Shown: piece after piece, positions 34,600 to 43,739 of the stretch
Layout of the letters: the number at the start of each line of letters is the position of its first letter
Position numbering within the stretch: the stretch's first letter is position 1
NCBI RefSeq assembly: GCF_004006295.1
Contig: NZ_CP026095.1
Coordinates: forward strand, 3,997,501 to 4,061,500
From: Peribacillus asahii
GTDB lineage: Bacteria; Bacillota; Bacilli; Bacillales; DSM-1321
Direction of reading: 5' to 3'
Length of the DNA: 64,000 bases
Program-made: the position numbers and the translations under genes
Notes under the pieces: model-generated
Database searches by the model: none
What the model was told of the DNA's origin: nothing
The model's input: only the letters and a program-made list of their open reading frames with translations

Positions 34600-34904
34600 T
34601 TTTTGGAGCCAAGGAGTAAAAAAACCTTTAGCCACTTAACCACCTTTATCCAATAAGTGGGTATCCAGTTAAATTATAGTTGCACTAGTGGTCTCCACGT
34701 CTCTCATGGAGGTCAACCCTCCCATGTCTCACAGAGTCTTCGCTCCAAAATTCCTTCGTCCAACCTTTCCATGAGGTGGATGTCAGTTTATGCTGCCCGA
34801 CAGGGTCCTTGCCCGAAATTTAGTTGAATACTGACTAATCCGTGCTTCAAATGTCTACTAAACCATAAACGTTCCTTTATTCTGATTAACAGGGCTACAA
34901 AAGC
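34600..34904 (-). other. Non-coding 3' end of the IS110-family element, structured
   Basis: About 300 bp after the transposase stop hold no gene but several short complementary segments (CTCTCATGGAGG, CCTCCCATGTCTC). IS110-type elements keep a guide (bridge) RNA in one non-coding end. Whether it lies here or in the short upstream end cannot be settled by eye, and the element boundary is not visible. Confidence 0.35.
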
Positions 34905-36191
34905 CTAAGCTACCTTCAGCATCACAGCCATATGAGGGATGTCCTGTAACATTCTTTCTTCGCTAAATTCACATTGTTTTTTACCGATGGTAAACAATAC
35001 ACGTATCAATTTATTGCACAGGGCGATAAGAGATTGCATCTTTTTTAAAGGATGGTTCGGACGTTTTGTATAGTACGCATGTAGGGCTTTAAAAGCAGAG
35101 TTCTTGGCGACTAATGGCATGACAACTCGGAAAAGGAGAGCTCTCAGCGTCTTCCTACCTCTCTTCGTAATCTTCGTTTGTCCCTTATGTTTACCTGACG
35201 TATTTTCTTTTAAGCTTAGTCCTGCCAACTTAATGATTTGGCGAGGATGTGAATAATCGTTTAGGTCTCCGACCTCTGCCAAGAATCCAGCCACTGTATC
35301 TTTACCAATCCCTTTGATTGCCAGCATTTGATGAACACCGGGTATCTGTTCAAGTAAGGCATCTATTCTAGGTTCCAGTTCTTCGAACTTTTGTTTAATG
35401 AGATCATACTTGTCTAATAAAATGCGAATCTCTAATTTCGCCAGCTCTGATCCCTCACGAATGCCGATTGAAAGACCGGCGACTCGTTTTAACTCTCTTA
35501 CTTTCCCAAGACCAACTGCACGTTTTACGGCCTTTTTAAGATGGGCTAAGATTTCTTCATCAGAGATCTTTACTAGCTCACTTGGCAGTAAGCTGAGCCT
35601 TAATAATTGTAGTGCTGCTTTTCCCTCCCAGTCTTTAAAAACCGTGAGAAACTCAGGAAAATACCGATCCAGCCAGTTGTGAATTTGCCCTTGTACGGAT
35701 TGAAGATCAACAGATAAAAGATCACGTATTTTTCTTGCCGCACGAAGTTCGGCATACACTCCCTGCGGAATCTTAGGTTCAGCATATCTTCCATCTTTGA
35801 CTAGCTGTGCAATCACTCTGGCATCTTTGACATCATTTTTGGTAGGTGAATTATCATCTAATTCTTTACTTTTCTTGACGTGCATAGGGTTCACGACCAC
35901 AAACTTAACGTCCTGTTCTTTCAAGAAATGAGCTAGATTCAGCCAATAATGACCGGTCGGCTCCATCCCTACGATAGCCTGATCCATGTCATGTGTAGTG
36001 ATAAGCTGTTGAATCCAACTCGAAAATCCATCAAAGCCAGGCTTTGTATTTTCAAAGTATAAAGGTTTCCCAAACTCCATTCCTCTAAAGTCCTGTGCAC
36101 GTGCAACATGTTTCGATTTGGCAATATCAACACCGACAATAAGTGTTTGGGAAGTGATTTGAGCGATTTTTTGATTTTGGTTATAATTCAT
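34905..36191 (-). CDS. IS110-family transposase (DEDD type), element A
   Basis: The 428-residue recombinase has the N-terminal RuvC-like DEDD domain (VGVDIAKSKH, GMEPTGHYW, NDVKDARVIAQL) and the C-terminal IS116/110/902 domain with KGIGKDTVAGFLAEVGD, LAGLSLKENTSGKHKG and RGRKTLRALL. The family serine is in the LSLKENTSG region. The ATG at 36191 has AGGAGG 6 bp upstream. Such enzymes are guided by an RNA from the element's end. It shares little with the second IS110-family gene at 54857, so the two arrived separately. Confidence 0.93.
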   Translation of the reverse strand: MNYNQNQKIAQITSQTLIVGVDIAKSKHVARAQDFRGMEFGKPLYFENTKPGFDGFSSWIQQLITTHDMDQAIVGMEPTGHYWLNLAHFLKEQDVKFVVVNPMHVKKSKELDDNSPTKNDVKDARVIAQLVKDGRYAEPKIPQGVYAELRAARKIRDLLSVDLQSVQGQIHNWLDRYFPEFLTVFKDWEGKAALQLLRLSLLPSELVKISDEEILAHLKKAVKRAVGLGKVRELKRVAGLSIGIREGSELAKLEIRILLDKYDLIKQKFEELEPRIDALLEQIPGVHQMLAIKGIGKDTVAGFLAEVGDLNDYSHPRQIIKLAGLSLKENTSGKHKGQTKITKRGRKTLRALLFRVVMPLVAKNSAFKALHAYYTKRPNHPLKKMQSLIALCNKLIRVLFTIGKKQCEFSEERMLQDIPHMAVMLKVA

Positions 36192-36597
36192 AGTGAGCCT
36201 CCTGGTATGCGAATAAGTAGTCCTTTTTGCCGGCAAGCTTTAGGACCCTCTTATCATACCAAGAGGTGTTTTTTATGTTCAAACCCTCTATTTCTTCATT
36301 ACAGGAATGCTGCCCGTTACTTTAAGTACATTTCTTCACAACCTTAATAAGTATTTTAGTCTAAATTACAATCACATTTTGAATATCATAGACATGATGA
36401 ATTTCTTAAACATCCTTAAAGAATAAAGGTGCTCGGGTTACTTAAGGTTATGCAAATTTATTTGGGGACAACTTGGGGACACAAATAAACAAACTGTCCC
36501 CAACCATCTCCTACTAAATCCGATACACTAAAAATCCAAACCTATTATATCAACTTTTTCAAACCCAATCTGTTATAATCCGAAACCATATCTATCT
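36192..36597. other. IS end, dispersed repeat and arm-like repeats
   Basis: CCTCCTGGTATG and CATACCAAGAGG at 36200-36272 form an inverted repeat upstream of the transposase. A dispersed repeat copy follows at 36308-36340 (CCCGTTACTTTAAGTACATT, TCTTCACAA). TTGGGGACA occurs twice at about 36459-36480 and once inverted (TGTCCCCAA) at about 36496, next to the partial tRNA copy. Confidence 0.55.
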
Positions 36598-36640
36598 CTG
36601 GCAGCGTAGAGGTCAGGGGTTCGAGCCCCCTATGCTCCAT
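36598..36640 (+). repeat. Attachment-site copy 3: 43-bp 3' part of tRNA-Ala
   Basis: The segment is identical to the tRNA from the anticodon loop (CTGGCAG) to the end, plus the following T. The 5' half of the tRNA is absent, so it is not a gene. It marks an island junction: the C-terminus of an integrase lies 120 bp to its right and arm-like repeats lie on both sides. Confidence 0.92.
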
Positions 36641-36656
36641 ACTTAAAAGAAGATCT

Positions 36657-36690
36657 GGAAACCTTGATATATAAGGGTTTCCCCTTTTTA
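36657..36690. terminator. Hairpin after the attachment copy
   Basis: GGAAACC and GGTTTCC pair around TTGATATATAAG and run into CCCTTTTT. A related word (GTTGATATATCAAGG) occurs left of copy 4. Confidence 0.6.
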
Positions 36691-36724
36691 TTTATTTCTG
36701 ATATATAAATAAGCCACCAGTCAA

Positions 36725-36752
36725 AATCAACTTTTGGTCACACCTTGGTCAC
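36725..36752. repeat. Arm-like direct repeats of the frameshifted integrase
   Basis: TTGGTCACA occurs twice, about 11 bp apart, between the attachment copy and the integrase stop. It is close to the TTGGTCATA pair right of tRNA copy 2. Confidence 0.5.
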
Positions 36753-36760
36753 AGAAGAAT

Positions 36761-37857
36761 TCATTTTAGGATTTCATCTAATTTCCGAACAGCTTCCTCC
36801 TGCATGGTTGGAAGAACATGTGAATAAGTGTCTAGAGTAACTTTAATATTACTATGACCTAACCGTTCTGAGATTACTTTTACATTTATCCCCTTAGCAA
36901 GAAGCATTGTTGCATGTGTGTGTCTTAAATCATGAAAACGAATTTGAGGAACATCAGCTAATTTAATCAACCTATTAAATGTTCTTCTTACATTTGCTGG
37001 GTTAAGAGGTGTTCCATGTTTGGTACATGCGATTAAATCAAATTCTTCATAAACTGGACCAAAGCTAAGCTTCTCTTTGGAGATCATTATTTTTCGAGAT
37101 TTAAGGCTCCTCATAGTGATTTCAGATAAATTGATTGTTCGCAGACTAGATTTGTTTTTTGCCCCATTTATAAATGACTTTCCGTCGTGGCTTAAAATCT
37201 GCCTAATACTTAGCAAGCTTTTTTTAAATCCACATCTTTCCAACGCAATCCCAAGATTTCTCCTTGTCGCATTCCTGTCATTAAAGCAAGATGGAAAACA
37301 ATATAAAGTGGATCCTCTTTTGCTACTTTAAGAAATCTATTTACTTCCTCTTCATTCCAAACAGTCATCTCTTTTTTATTAGCCTTTGGCAATTTAACTT
37401 TTATAGCCGGATTTTTAGAAATCAACTCGAAATCCACAGCATGTTCCAAGGAGTTTCTAATAATCTCATATGTCTGTTTTACTGTCACACTACTTAGTCC
37501 TTTTTCACTCAATTTATCTATAAAAGATTGGAGTTGGATGATCGAGAGCTTTGATATGTTGCAATTCCCTAATTCCGGTATTATTTTACTGTGAAGAAAA
37601 TCTTTATAAACCTTAGCTGTCTGGATCCCTATACTGTTTCGTTTAGTCGAAAACCATTGCTCTAAGTAATCTTTATACAGCATATTGGAAGGTTCAAAGT
37701 AAGTACCTTTATTTAAAGCATAGTTAACCTCGGCTAATGCCTTCTCTGCTTCCTTTTTAGTTTTAAATCTCCGTTTCTGTTGCTTTCGCTTACCGTTTGT
37801 TCCAACATCAACCACATAGTACCAACCGGAATTATCTTTCTTTACAGATCCTCTCAT
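36761..37857 (-). pseudogene. Phage/ICE-type integrase interrupted by one frameshift
   Basis: Two overlapping frames together encode one full integrase. Residues 1-60 form the AP2-like arm-binding domain (WYYVVDVGTNGKRKQQKRRF), then a core-binding domain, and TGMRQGEILGLRWKDVDLKK with the first catalytic Arg at the end of the first frame (37210-37857). The second frame (36761-37243) continues SLLSIRQILS and holds HDLRHTHATML, LGHSNIKVTLDTYSH with the catalytic H, R, H and Tyr. The switch falls in a run of seven A near 37217; one more A would join the frames. Either the gene has decayed, the base was miscalled, or the run is used for frameshifting. Confidence 0.88.
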
Positions 37858-38050
37858 ATAAAACTCTCCCTCATTCTAAAAATATTAAAGCGCTAAATCT
37901 CAATGAACAAGATTAGCACTTTTATTTAGAGGAGAGTGCTTTTGATAAAGCACATCTCAAACATAAAACTAATATTTGAGAATGTGATAGTTATGCCATA
38001 TCAAATATACATGCACTCCAGTGTATTAATCAACTACTTAATTCGAGTTG

Positions 38051-38260
38051 TTATTTTACTCCATGATATTTCTCCTTATCTTCTTGACCGTTCAGCCAAC
38101 GCATAAAGACAGCTTTTAATATCTTAATTCTTTTACCAACTCTCACTGTATGAAATTGCCCTGAAGAAACCAATTCATAAGCTTGACGTCGACCAACTCC
38201 TAAAATCTCTTGAATGTCATTGACGTTTAGCACATCTGGATACTCATCTAAACTATTCAT
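38051..38260 (-). CDS. Excisionase-type small helix-turn-helix protein
   Basis: The 69-residue protein has a MerR-like excisionase fold: VLNVNDIQEILGVGRRQAYELVSSG is the helix-turn-helix region and FHTVRVGKRIKI the wing. AAAGGAG lies 8 bp before the ATG at 38260; a start three codons earlier lacks a site. It lies 190 bp upstream of the integrase on the same strand, the usual xis-int order, and would direct excision of the 36.6-40.8 kb island. Confidence 0.85.
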   Translation of the reverse strand: MNSLDEYPDVLNVNDIQEILGVGRRQAYELVSSGQFHTVRVGKRIKILKAVFMRWLNGQEDKEKYHGVK

Positions 38261-38568
38261 TACAAGCACTCCTTTAAAATCCGGGCAATATATTTCACAT
38301 TAACAATTCCTTCCGACTGTATTCTTTAACAATTTCATTTATTCGTAAAAATAATGGAAGTTTCACTATATCTGTCTCTCCTAAATGCGAATTCAACTGT
38401 ATTTTACCCAAAAGTCCTTAAGTAAGTAGCCACTTAATTATTCTCTGGAACTACTATACTTGAAAAAGGCATGTTTTTATAAAGTATTACATATATTGCT
38501 TTGGTGGTAATACGAGCTTTAAAAATGGGGCTTTCAAAGGTTTTAATCGTAAGAAGTGGAGTGATGGA

Positions 38569-39801
38569 ATGAATAAAAACTATGACGTAATTATTGTTGG
38601 TGCAAGATGTGCCGGAGCTACTTTGGCAATATCTCTTGCTGAAGCGGGCTTTCAAGTTCTTTTATTGGACCGAGCAACTTTTCCAAGTGATACTTTAACT
38701 ACTAATACTTTCTTTAACAACACAACAGCTATCTTTAGGGAAATTGGTGTTTTGGATCAACTATTAGAAACCAATGTGACACCGGTACAGACAATCAAAT
38801 TTCAGTTTGAAGATACCGTCATAGAAGGGCCAATTCCTAAGGTAGATGGTGAAGATACTGCGTACTCTATTAGAAGAAAATATCTTGACCATATCCTTCT
38901 TCAACATGCAAAAACAAAAGAAAATATAAAAATGATAGAAGGAATTCGTGTGACAGAAGTAATATATGATGGAGAAACCGTCATAGGGGTAAGAGGGGAA
39001 AATTTGGAAAAACAGAAACAAGAGTTCCGAGCACAATTAGTGGTTGGGGCAGACGGAAGAAACTCCCGGATTCGAAAGTTAGTAAATAGCGAATTAAAAA
39101 TAAGCAGTCCTGCCAGTACAGCAGTTTACTATGGTTATTTCTCCGGTATTCAGCACGATTCTGTTCCTAAATTTGAGGTATATAAAAGAAAAGATAAAAT
39201 GGCGATCTTTTTCCCAACAAACGATGATTTATATGTATTAGTAATAAATTTCCCTTTAGAAAATAAGAGTTTACTTGATCAATTTAAAACAGTCCCAGAA
39301 AATAGTTTCCGTACATTTCTAATGAATAACTTTCCAAACACATCGATTGCTGATCGCGTGAAGGAATCTCAATTGACTGAGTCTATCAAAGGTTTGATCG
39401 GCTATGAAAATTATTGGTACCAAGGTATGGGAAAAGGGTGGGCACTGGTTGGGGATGCCATTTGCTTTAAGGACCCTGCGATGGCTCAAGGAATCCATGA
39501 TGCTATCTGTGGAGCACGAATTTTGGCTGATAAATTAATCAAAAATGACTTACAAACGATACAGTGGGAAAAAGTTGCTGTGGATTATCAGAATGAAATG
39601 GAAAAAGAATTTATGGTTCGATTCCATATGGGCTGTGAGCTTTCTAAAAATGAACCTATTACAGAACAGCAGGATATGGTAAATAAAATCATTGGGGCAC
39701 ATCCTTCAGCGGTTGAAAAGTTTTTGGGAATTTATAATTATGCGAACGAACCTGCAGACTTTGAAGAGGAATTGAAACGGATTATTGCATCTATTTCATA
39801 A
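38569..39801 (+). CDS. FAD-dependent monooxygenase/oxidoreductase (group A)
   Basis: The 410-residue flavoprotein shows the FAD dinucleotide fold VIIVGARCAGATLAISLAEAG and the end of strand 2 LLDR. VVGADGRNSRIRKL (the DG motif) lies near residue 160 and ALVGDAICFKDPAMAQGIHDA (the GD motif) near 290. This is the group A hydroxylase / geranylgeranyl-reductase-like layout. The substrate is unknown. GGAGTG lies before the ATG. It is the only clear cargo gene of the small island, with its own promoter region, and may act on an aromatic drug or metabolite. Confidence 0.85.
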   Translation: MNKNYDVIIVGARCAGATLAISLAEAGFQVLLLDRATFPSDTLTTNTFFNNTTAIFREIGVLDQLLETNVTPVQTIKFQFEDTVIEGPIPKVDGEDTAYSIRRKYLDHILLQHAKTKENIKMIEGIRVTEVIYDGETVIGVRGENLEKQKQEFRAQLVVGADGRNSRIRKLVNSELKISSPASTAVYYGYFSGIQHDSVPKFEVYKRKDKMAIFFPTNDDLYVLVINFPLENKSLLDQFKTVPENSFRTFLMNNFPNTSIADRVKESQLTESIKGLIGYENYWYQGMGKGWALVGDAICFKDPAMAQGIHDAICGARILADKLIKNDLQTIQWEKVAVDYQNEMEKEFMVRFHMGCELSKNEPITEQQDMVNKIIGAHPSAVEKFLGIYNYANEPADFEEELKRIIASIS

Positions 39802-40775
39802 ATGAATGAACAGGGTATATATATAACTTATTACGTTCCCGAATAAAGTTATCCAATAAATGGAACAAGATGCCACTGTGCCCTTTTTAAAAAGTTTTAG
39901 GGGCTGGGACAAAACCCACCTCTGAAATGAAAAAAAGTGAAATCGACAGCGCGATTTCACTTTTTTCAGTTTTTGATTAAAAAGAGGCTCAAATCTCATT
40001 ATATCCAAAAATTATTCCCCTCTTTCGAAATTGGTATATTTTACTACTTGATTATAATAAGAAATAAGTCATTTTTTGTTGCAACTTGTCGAAATTAAGA
40101 TTTTCATTAAAAATATATATAAATAAAACGGTATGTCCATTCCTAATGGTAATTAATATTAAATCTCATTTCTATGTACATGCCACTATTTTAGATTGAG
40201 GTTAAAAAATGCCCTTTCAATAAAGAAAGGGCTTAAGCTCACTGTCACATCTCTTATTAATCTTTCCTTACAAGTAGTGAACAGCACTCCACATGTGTGG
40301 AGTGTATGTGGCAACACATAAGTGCTGGTGGGTTTATAAAAAATGCTCGGTTCTATTTAAACACTGAGCAAATATTTTTCGAGTACGCCATTCGACCGCT
40401 AATTGTAAAAATTCAGAAAACCTTATGTAGAATAAAAAGCCACCCTACATTAAATAGAAGGTTGTATTCCATGGGTATCTGAAAAAGCAAAGCAGCGATT
40501 AAAAAATAAAGCGCTGGATAAATGACTACCCCATTATCCAGCGCTCTCATTTTGCTTAATTATTTTTTAGTAGCGTACCAAAAACATACTTCACATATGA
40601 CCGCACCCTTACATAAAAACTTGCACAAAATGTGCACAAACGTATTTTTTCTTTTTATCGTATTTAACTAGATTGCATAAACAAACTTTTAAAAACGTTG
40701 ATATATCAAGGTTTCCCGTTGCTCAATTGAACTCAATTAAACTTAATTTACAGGCTTAAAAATACGCGAGCTGTT
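39802..40775. other. Gene-free stretch with hairpins and arm-like repeats
   Basis: It holds GGGGCTGGGACAAAA at 39900-39914, a word common between genes of Firmicutes, and a terminator at 39930-39967. GCCCTTTC/GAAAGGGC lies at 40211-40230, and a long hairpin AGCGCTGGATAA/TTATCCAGCGCT at about 40510-40545. Repeated TGCACAAA words follow at about 40620-40640, next to the partial tRNA copy. No gene is supported. Confidence 0.5.
39930..39967. terminator. Terminator after the monooxygenase gene
   Basis: AAAAAAGTGAAATCG and CGATTTCACTTTTTT form a 15-bp perfect stem. Confidence 0.85.
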
Positions 40776-40818
40776 CTGGCAGCGTAGAGGTCAGGGGTTC
40801 GAGCCCCCTATGCTCCAT
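40776..40818 (+). repeat. Attachment-site copy 4: 43-bp 3' part of tRNA-Ala
   Basis: The segment is identical to copy 3 and to the 3' part of the full tRNA genes, again starting at the anticodon loop and again preceded by T instead of G. With copy 3 it bounds a 4.2-kb island. Right of it GGTGAC and TATCGG-type repeats (40847-40935) and an integrase fragment begin another element. Confidence 0.92.
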
Positions 40819-40951
40819 ACACGCATTACGGCAACGTTTCTAAGCTGGTGACTTATCGGTGACGTAACGCTCCTATATCGGACAGCGAAACGCTTCCTTT
40901 TTCCGATCACTTTTATGGTGACTTTATCGGAGACTGGAGGCGTTTTTTGCT

Positions 40952-41272
40952 TTGCATTCGGAAAATAGACGCGGAAAACGGGTGAAGAACACGCTGACAG
41001 TTAGCGTTAAAAAGAAACCGTACTCGTTGGAACTACTTGCGGAAAAGGTAAAGAGCGCAAAGAAAGTGAAAGGCCTGGCGGATGGCACCATTTGGCTATA
41101 CCAGCATGCTTTCAATTTATTAGGGGAGTTTCTACAAAGCGATGACGTGCGGAAATTAAACATCGACGTGTGCCAAAATTTCGCGATCTGGTTATTGAAT
41201 GACCGTATTAAATTCGAAGCGTTAAACCTTATCACAGATAAACTCAACAAACCACGCAAAAAGAGCGTTTGA
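40952..41272 (+). pseudogene. N-terminal fragment of a tyrosine recombinase
   Basis: About 106 codons read as the SAM-like core-binding domain of an integrase (KKVKGLADGTIWLYQHAFNLL, DVCQNFAIWLLNDRIKFEAL). The catalytic domain is missing; the frame ends in a short unrelated tail and a stop overlapping a terminator. It reads away from attachment copy 4 just as the intact integrase reads away from copy 1. It is the remains of a fourth integrase. Confidence 0.72.
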
Positions 41273-41295
41273 CTACTCCACATAGTCAAACGCTC
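41263..41295 (+). terminator. Terminator at the end of the integrase fragment
   Basis: GAGCGTTTGACTA and TAGTCAAACGCTC form a 13-bp perfect stem around CTCCACA. Confidence 0.75.
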
Positions 41296-41377
41296 CGCCG
41301 CAATTTAATGCAGAAAATTTGAGGTGTTTAGTATATCACGAAAAAAACGTAACATCAATACGTTTATTTGAGTGTGC

Positions 41378-41750
41378 CTAATCGCGGCCTTTGCACTCCT
41401 TAAAAGGAGCCCCATAAAATGTCGAAGCAACTACATACGAAAACGTATCAGACCTTAACGTTACTTGTTCCAATGTGAATACTGCAAGAGCGACTTGTTC
41501 TTTAGTAGGTTGCGCGGAAGTTGAAATCTCGGTTTCTTCTTCGTGAGGTTTTCCCAATAATAACTCATCGTCCGGCACTTGGCCTTCTCCTGTATATCGC
41601 CAATTACTTGTTGATTTATCAAAGCTATACTCTGCATCTCTTAATAACACTTCAAGTTTTTTCTCCAAACGGGAGTCTTTTCGCAAGAGTTTTTATACTC
41701 TCTCCCTGTGTATTCAATAATTCAATTAACTCTCCATATGTATTAATCAT
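41378..41750 (-). pseudogene. Phage-type small regulator, frameshifted
   Basis: The minus strand opens at an ATG at 41750 with NTYGELIELLNTQGESIKTL and stops after 32 codons. A second frame (41378-41686) continues RLEKKLEVLLRDAEYSFDKS and WRYTGEG. Together they look like one short phage protein with an N-terminal helix-turn-helix-like region, broken by a frameshift near 41680. Confidence 0.5.
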
Positions 41751-42102
41751 GTTGTTCTCTTCTTCTATGATATATACATATATTTATAACCTTAACAAAA
41801 TGCGATTTCAGAAAGTCAGCTACAGCCAACCTTCGCCAATGATTTGGGCGCTTGTTTCTTGCTTATATTCGGGTCTAGCACCTTTAAACAAGCAACTTCA
41901 AACGCTAGTATTCGTACTGCCATTGCGTGCGATAACGTTTGTTTTTCGTTCATTTTCCTTCACCCTTTCGTTAAATTTAGGTAAATAAAAAGCCGCCCTT
42001 TGGATGGCGACTCAGTGTGTGCGTGTGTGTTTGTAAAATTCTCTATCGCACAGTTTCCTCCTACAGCGAAATAAAAAAAGCCAACATTATGAATGCTGAC
42101 TT
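41751..42102. other. Prophage debris without a readable gene
   Basis: A frame crossing this stretch on the plus strand has no ribosome site. AAAGCCGCCCTTTGGATGGCG and a GTGTGTGCGTGTGTGTTTG run (near 42014) are the only notable words. Confidence 0.4.
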
Positions 42103-42290
42103 TCAATCCTCTTTATCTGTTTTTTTAGTGCCTTTGCTTATATAAGGTTTAGCACTTTTCGCTCTGTTCGAACTAGCTTGCCAACGATTCCAGCCCTTCT
42201 TACCTGTCCCTCTACCTGTTCCGCCTTTACCTTTAGCTTTACTGATACCATCACCCCATTATTCTTGCCTTCAGTTGAGTTACTTGTCAT
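42103..42290 (-). pseudogene. DUF3934-like small basic protein, frameshifted start
   Basis: The frame reading KGKGGTGRGTGKKGWNRWQ and ASSNRAKSAKPYI to a stop matches the DUF3934 pattern as I remember it. The only good start (ATG at 42290, MTSNSTEGKNN) is in another frame; a missing base in the GGGG run near 42255 would join them. The family function is unknown. Confidence 0.5.
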
Positions 42291-42437
42291 GGGTTAATTT
42301 TGTCCATTATACTTAGTTATAAACTAAGCTTGATGAACTATACAACATCCTAACAGGTTGTGTATAGTTTGATCCTGACATTTAATAATAACACGTCAAC
42401 CCCAATGATAAAAGCCGCGGTCATCATATGGTAACAC

Positions 42438-42629
42438 TTAACCTAGTTCAACATATCGTTTATCCTCGTTAAAGCTCGTCTTCAGAGATTCGCGTACGTT
42501 TTTGTTAACTTCTGCATCTGATACAACTTCACGACGATCAACTAGCTTACCGGCCAATTCATAGTACAACTCCAATGATTTGACAGATGCATTACCGTTG
42601 TTGCTTGTTCCCTCTATTATTGTTGGCAC
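42438..42629 (-). CDS. Short phage-like protein, possibly a terminase small-subunit remnant
   Basis: The 63-residue frame has a GTG start without a clear ribosome site. The stretch NASVKSLELYYELAGKLVDR resembles the C-terminal helix of small terminase subunits. It is probably a decayed piece of the prophage at 40.8-42.7 kb. Confidence 0.3.
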   Translation of the reverse strand: MPTIIEGTSNNGNASVKSLELYYELAGKLVDRREVVSDAEVNKNVRESLKTSFNEDKRYVELG

Positions 42630-42786
42630 GTCCGTGATCTTTTAAATTTACTAATCTGTGTAAAATACCAAAATGTTTCTTTCCGCCTTTTCGAATAATT
42701 GCTCCTTCTGCTCAACTTTAATTTCTCTACATCCTACTTAAAAGCTGTAAGTTATTATAACTAAGCATTTATATTACATAAATAAT

Positions 42787-42816
42787 GACATGACTGTAGG
42801 CTATTTTTCATACAAT
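42787..42816 (+). promoter_or_regulatory. Sigma-E-type sporulation promoter of cwlJ
   Basis: CATACAAT at 42809-42816 is a consensus sigma-E -10 box. GACATGA at 42787-42793 is a plausible -35 with 15-bp spacing. B. subtilis cwlJ is made under sigma-E in the mother cell, which supports the call. Confidence 0.7.
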
Positions 42817-42833
42817 ATTTTTGGGGTGGAAAA

Positions 42834-43274
42834 ATGGCAAGAGCAAGCTACCGAAGTTCAGACGTTGACTTAATGGCAAGGATGATGAGAGCAGAAGCCG
42901 AAGGTGAAGGACAACTAGGAATGTTATATGTTGGAAATGTAATTGTGAATCGTCTTGTAGCTAATTGTTTAGACTTTAAAGGTTTAAGAACAATTCCACA
43001 AGTCATTTATCAAGTACAAGGAGGAAATTATTCTTTTGAAGCTGTTCAAAAAGGGAATGTATTTTATCAAAGAGCGAGAGGTATTGAAAGAAGATTAGCA
43101 GAACAGAATTTGAAGCACTGGAGACAGCATCCAGCTAGATATGCTCTTTGGTACTTTAATCCATATGCTCCATGCCCCCCAACATGGTATGGTCAGCCTC
43201 ATACTGGTCAATTTAAAGACCATTGTTTTTATGAACCAAAACCTGGAACATGTGATAGTGTTTATAGAGGTTAA
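42834..43274 (+). CDS. cwlJ: Spore cortex-lytic cell wall hydrolase CwlJ
   Basis: The 146-residue protein matches CwlJ closely in length and wording: SSDVDLMARMMRAEAEGEGQ with the catalytic-type Glu, GMLYVGNVIVNRL, FKGLRTIPQVIYQ, RYALWYFNPY and KDHCFYEP. It lacks a signal peptide, as CwlJ does; it is placed in the spore coat from the mother cell and breaks cortex peptidoglycan during germination, for example with Ca-dipicolinate. GGGGTGG lies 4 bp before the ATG. gerQ, its usual partner, is not the next gene. Confidence 0.95.
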   Translation: MARASYRSSDVDLMARMMRAEAEGEGQLGMLYVGNVIVNRLVANCLDFKGLRTIPQVIYQVQGGNYSFEAVQKGNVFYQRARGIERRLAEQNLKHWRQHPARYALWYFNPYAPCPPTWYGQPHTGQFKDHCFYEPKPGTCDSVYRG

Positions 43275-43299
43275 GCTTACTCTTAGAGTAAGCTTTTTT
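43273..43299 (+). terminator. Terminator of cwlJ
   Basis: AAGCTTACTC and GAGTAAGCTT pair around two bases and are followed by TTTTTA. Confidence 0.85.
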
Positions 43300-43739
43300 A
43301 CATATTTAAAATATTTATACAATATAAAACTTTTAGTAATAGTTTTTATCTAAAAAAGTAAGATTGTCACTCGGAGCGATTATAAAATTTAGTAGCGTAA
43401 CGCAAATTCAGAAGTAAGACCAGAAACACTCACTTTAAGCATAATCTTATCACCTAATTAACTAAATGCAGCGAAGCCTATTTTCCTTCCTTAATCATCC
43501 TTCAATTCAAAAAGTAGTGCCAATTTCACGTTGTTCCTCATGAGAGATAAAATCGTTCAAGAGATAATAAAGAATAGATAATTGGATTGACCTTTGCCAT
43601 GTACAAGAGTCTTTTCAATTGATTAGGACTACATATGCATAACCCAGCATATAATGATTGTTCCTAAAAATAACTGTCAATAATTCCGGGCCAGCGCATA
43701 TATAAATATAGATGCGTTGGTGAGGGAGATGATATATGC
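43300..43739. other. Gene-free stretch
   Basis: No gene is supported. CGCATATATAAATATAGATGCG at about 43696-43716 is an imperfect palindrome just before the ribosome site of the next gene. Confidence 0.4.

Noticed and set aside
39900..39967. Riboswitch or sRNA at GGGGCTGGGACAAAA
   Set aside because: The word is a common intergenic repeat in Firmicutes and is followed by an ordinary terminator.
40297..40482. 61-codon plus-strand frame
   Set aside because: No ribosome site and no protein-like pattern; the area holds hairpins.
36598..40818. Two further tRNA-Ala genes at 36598 and 40776
   Set aside because: Only the 3' 43 bp match. The DNA before them does not supply an acceptor, D-arm or 5' anticodon stem, so they are attachment-site copies.
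41521..41988. 155-codon plus-strand frame
   Set aside because: It runs antisense through a better-supported phage gene remnant and lacks a ribosome site.
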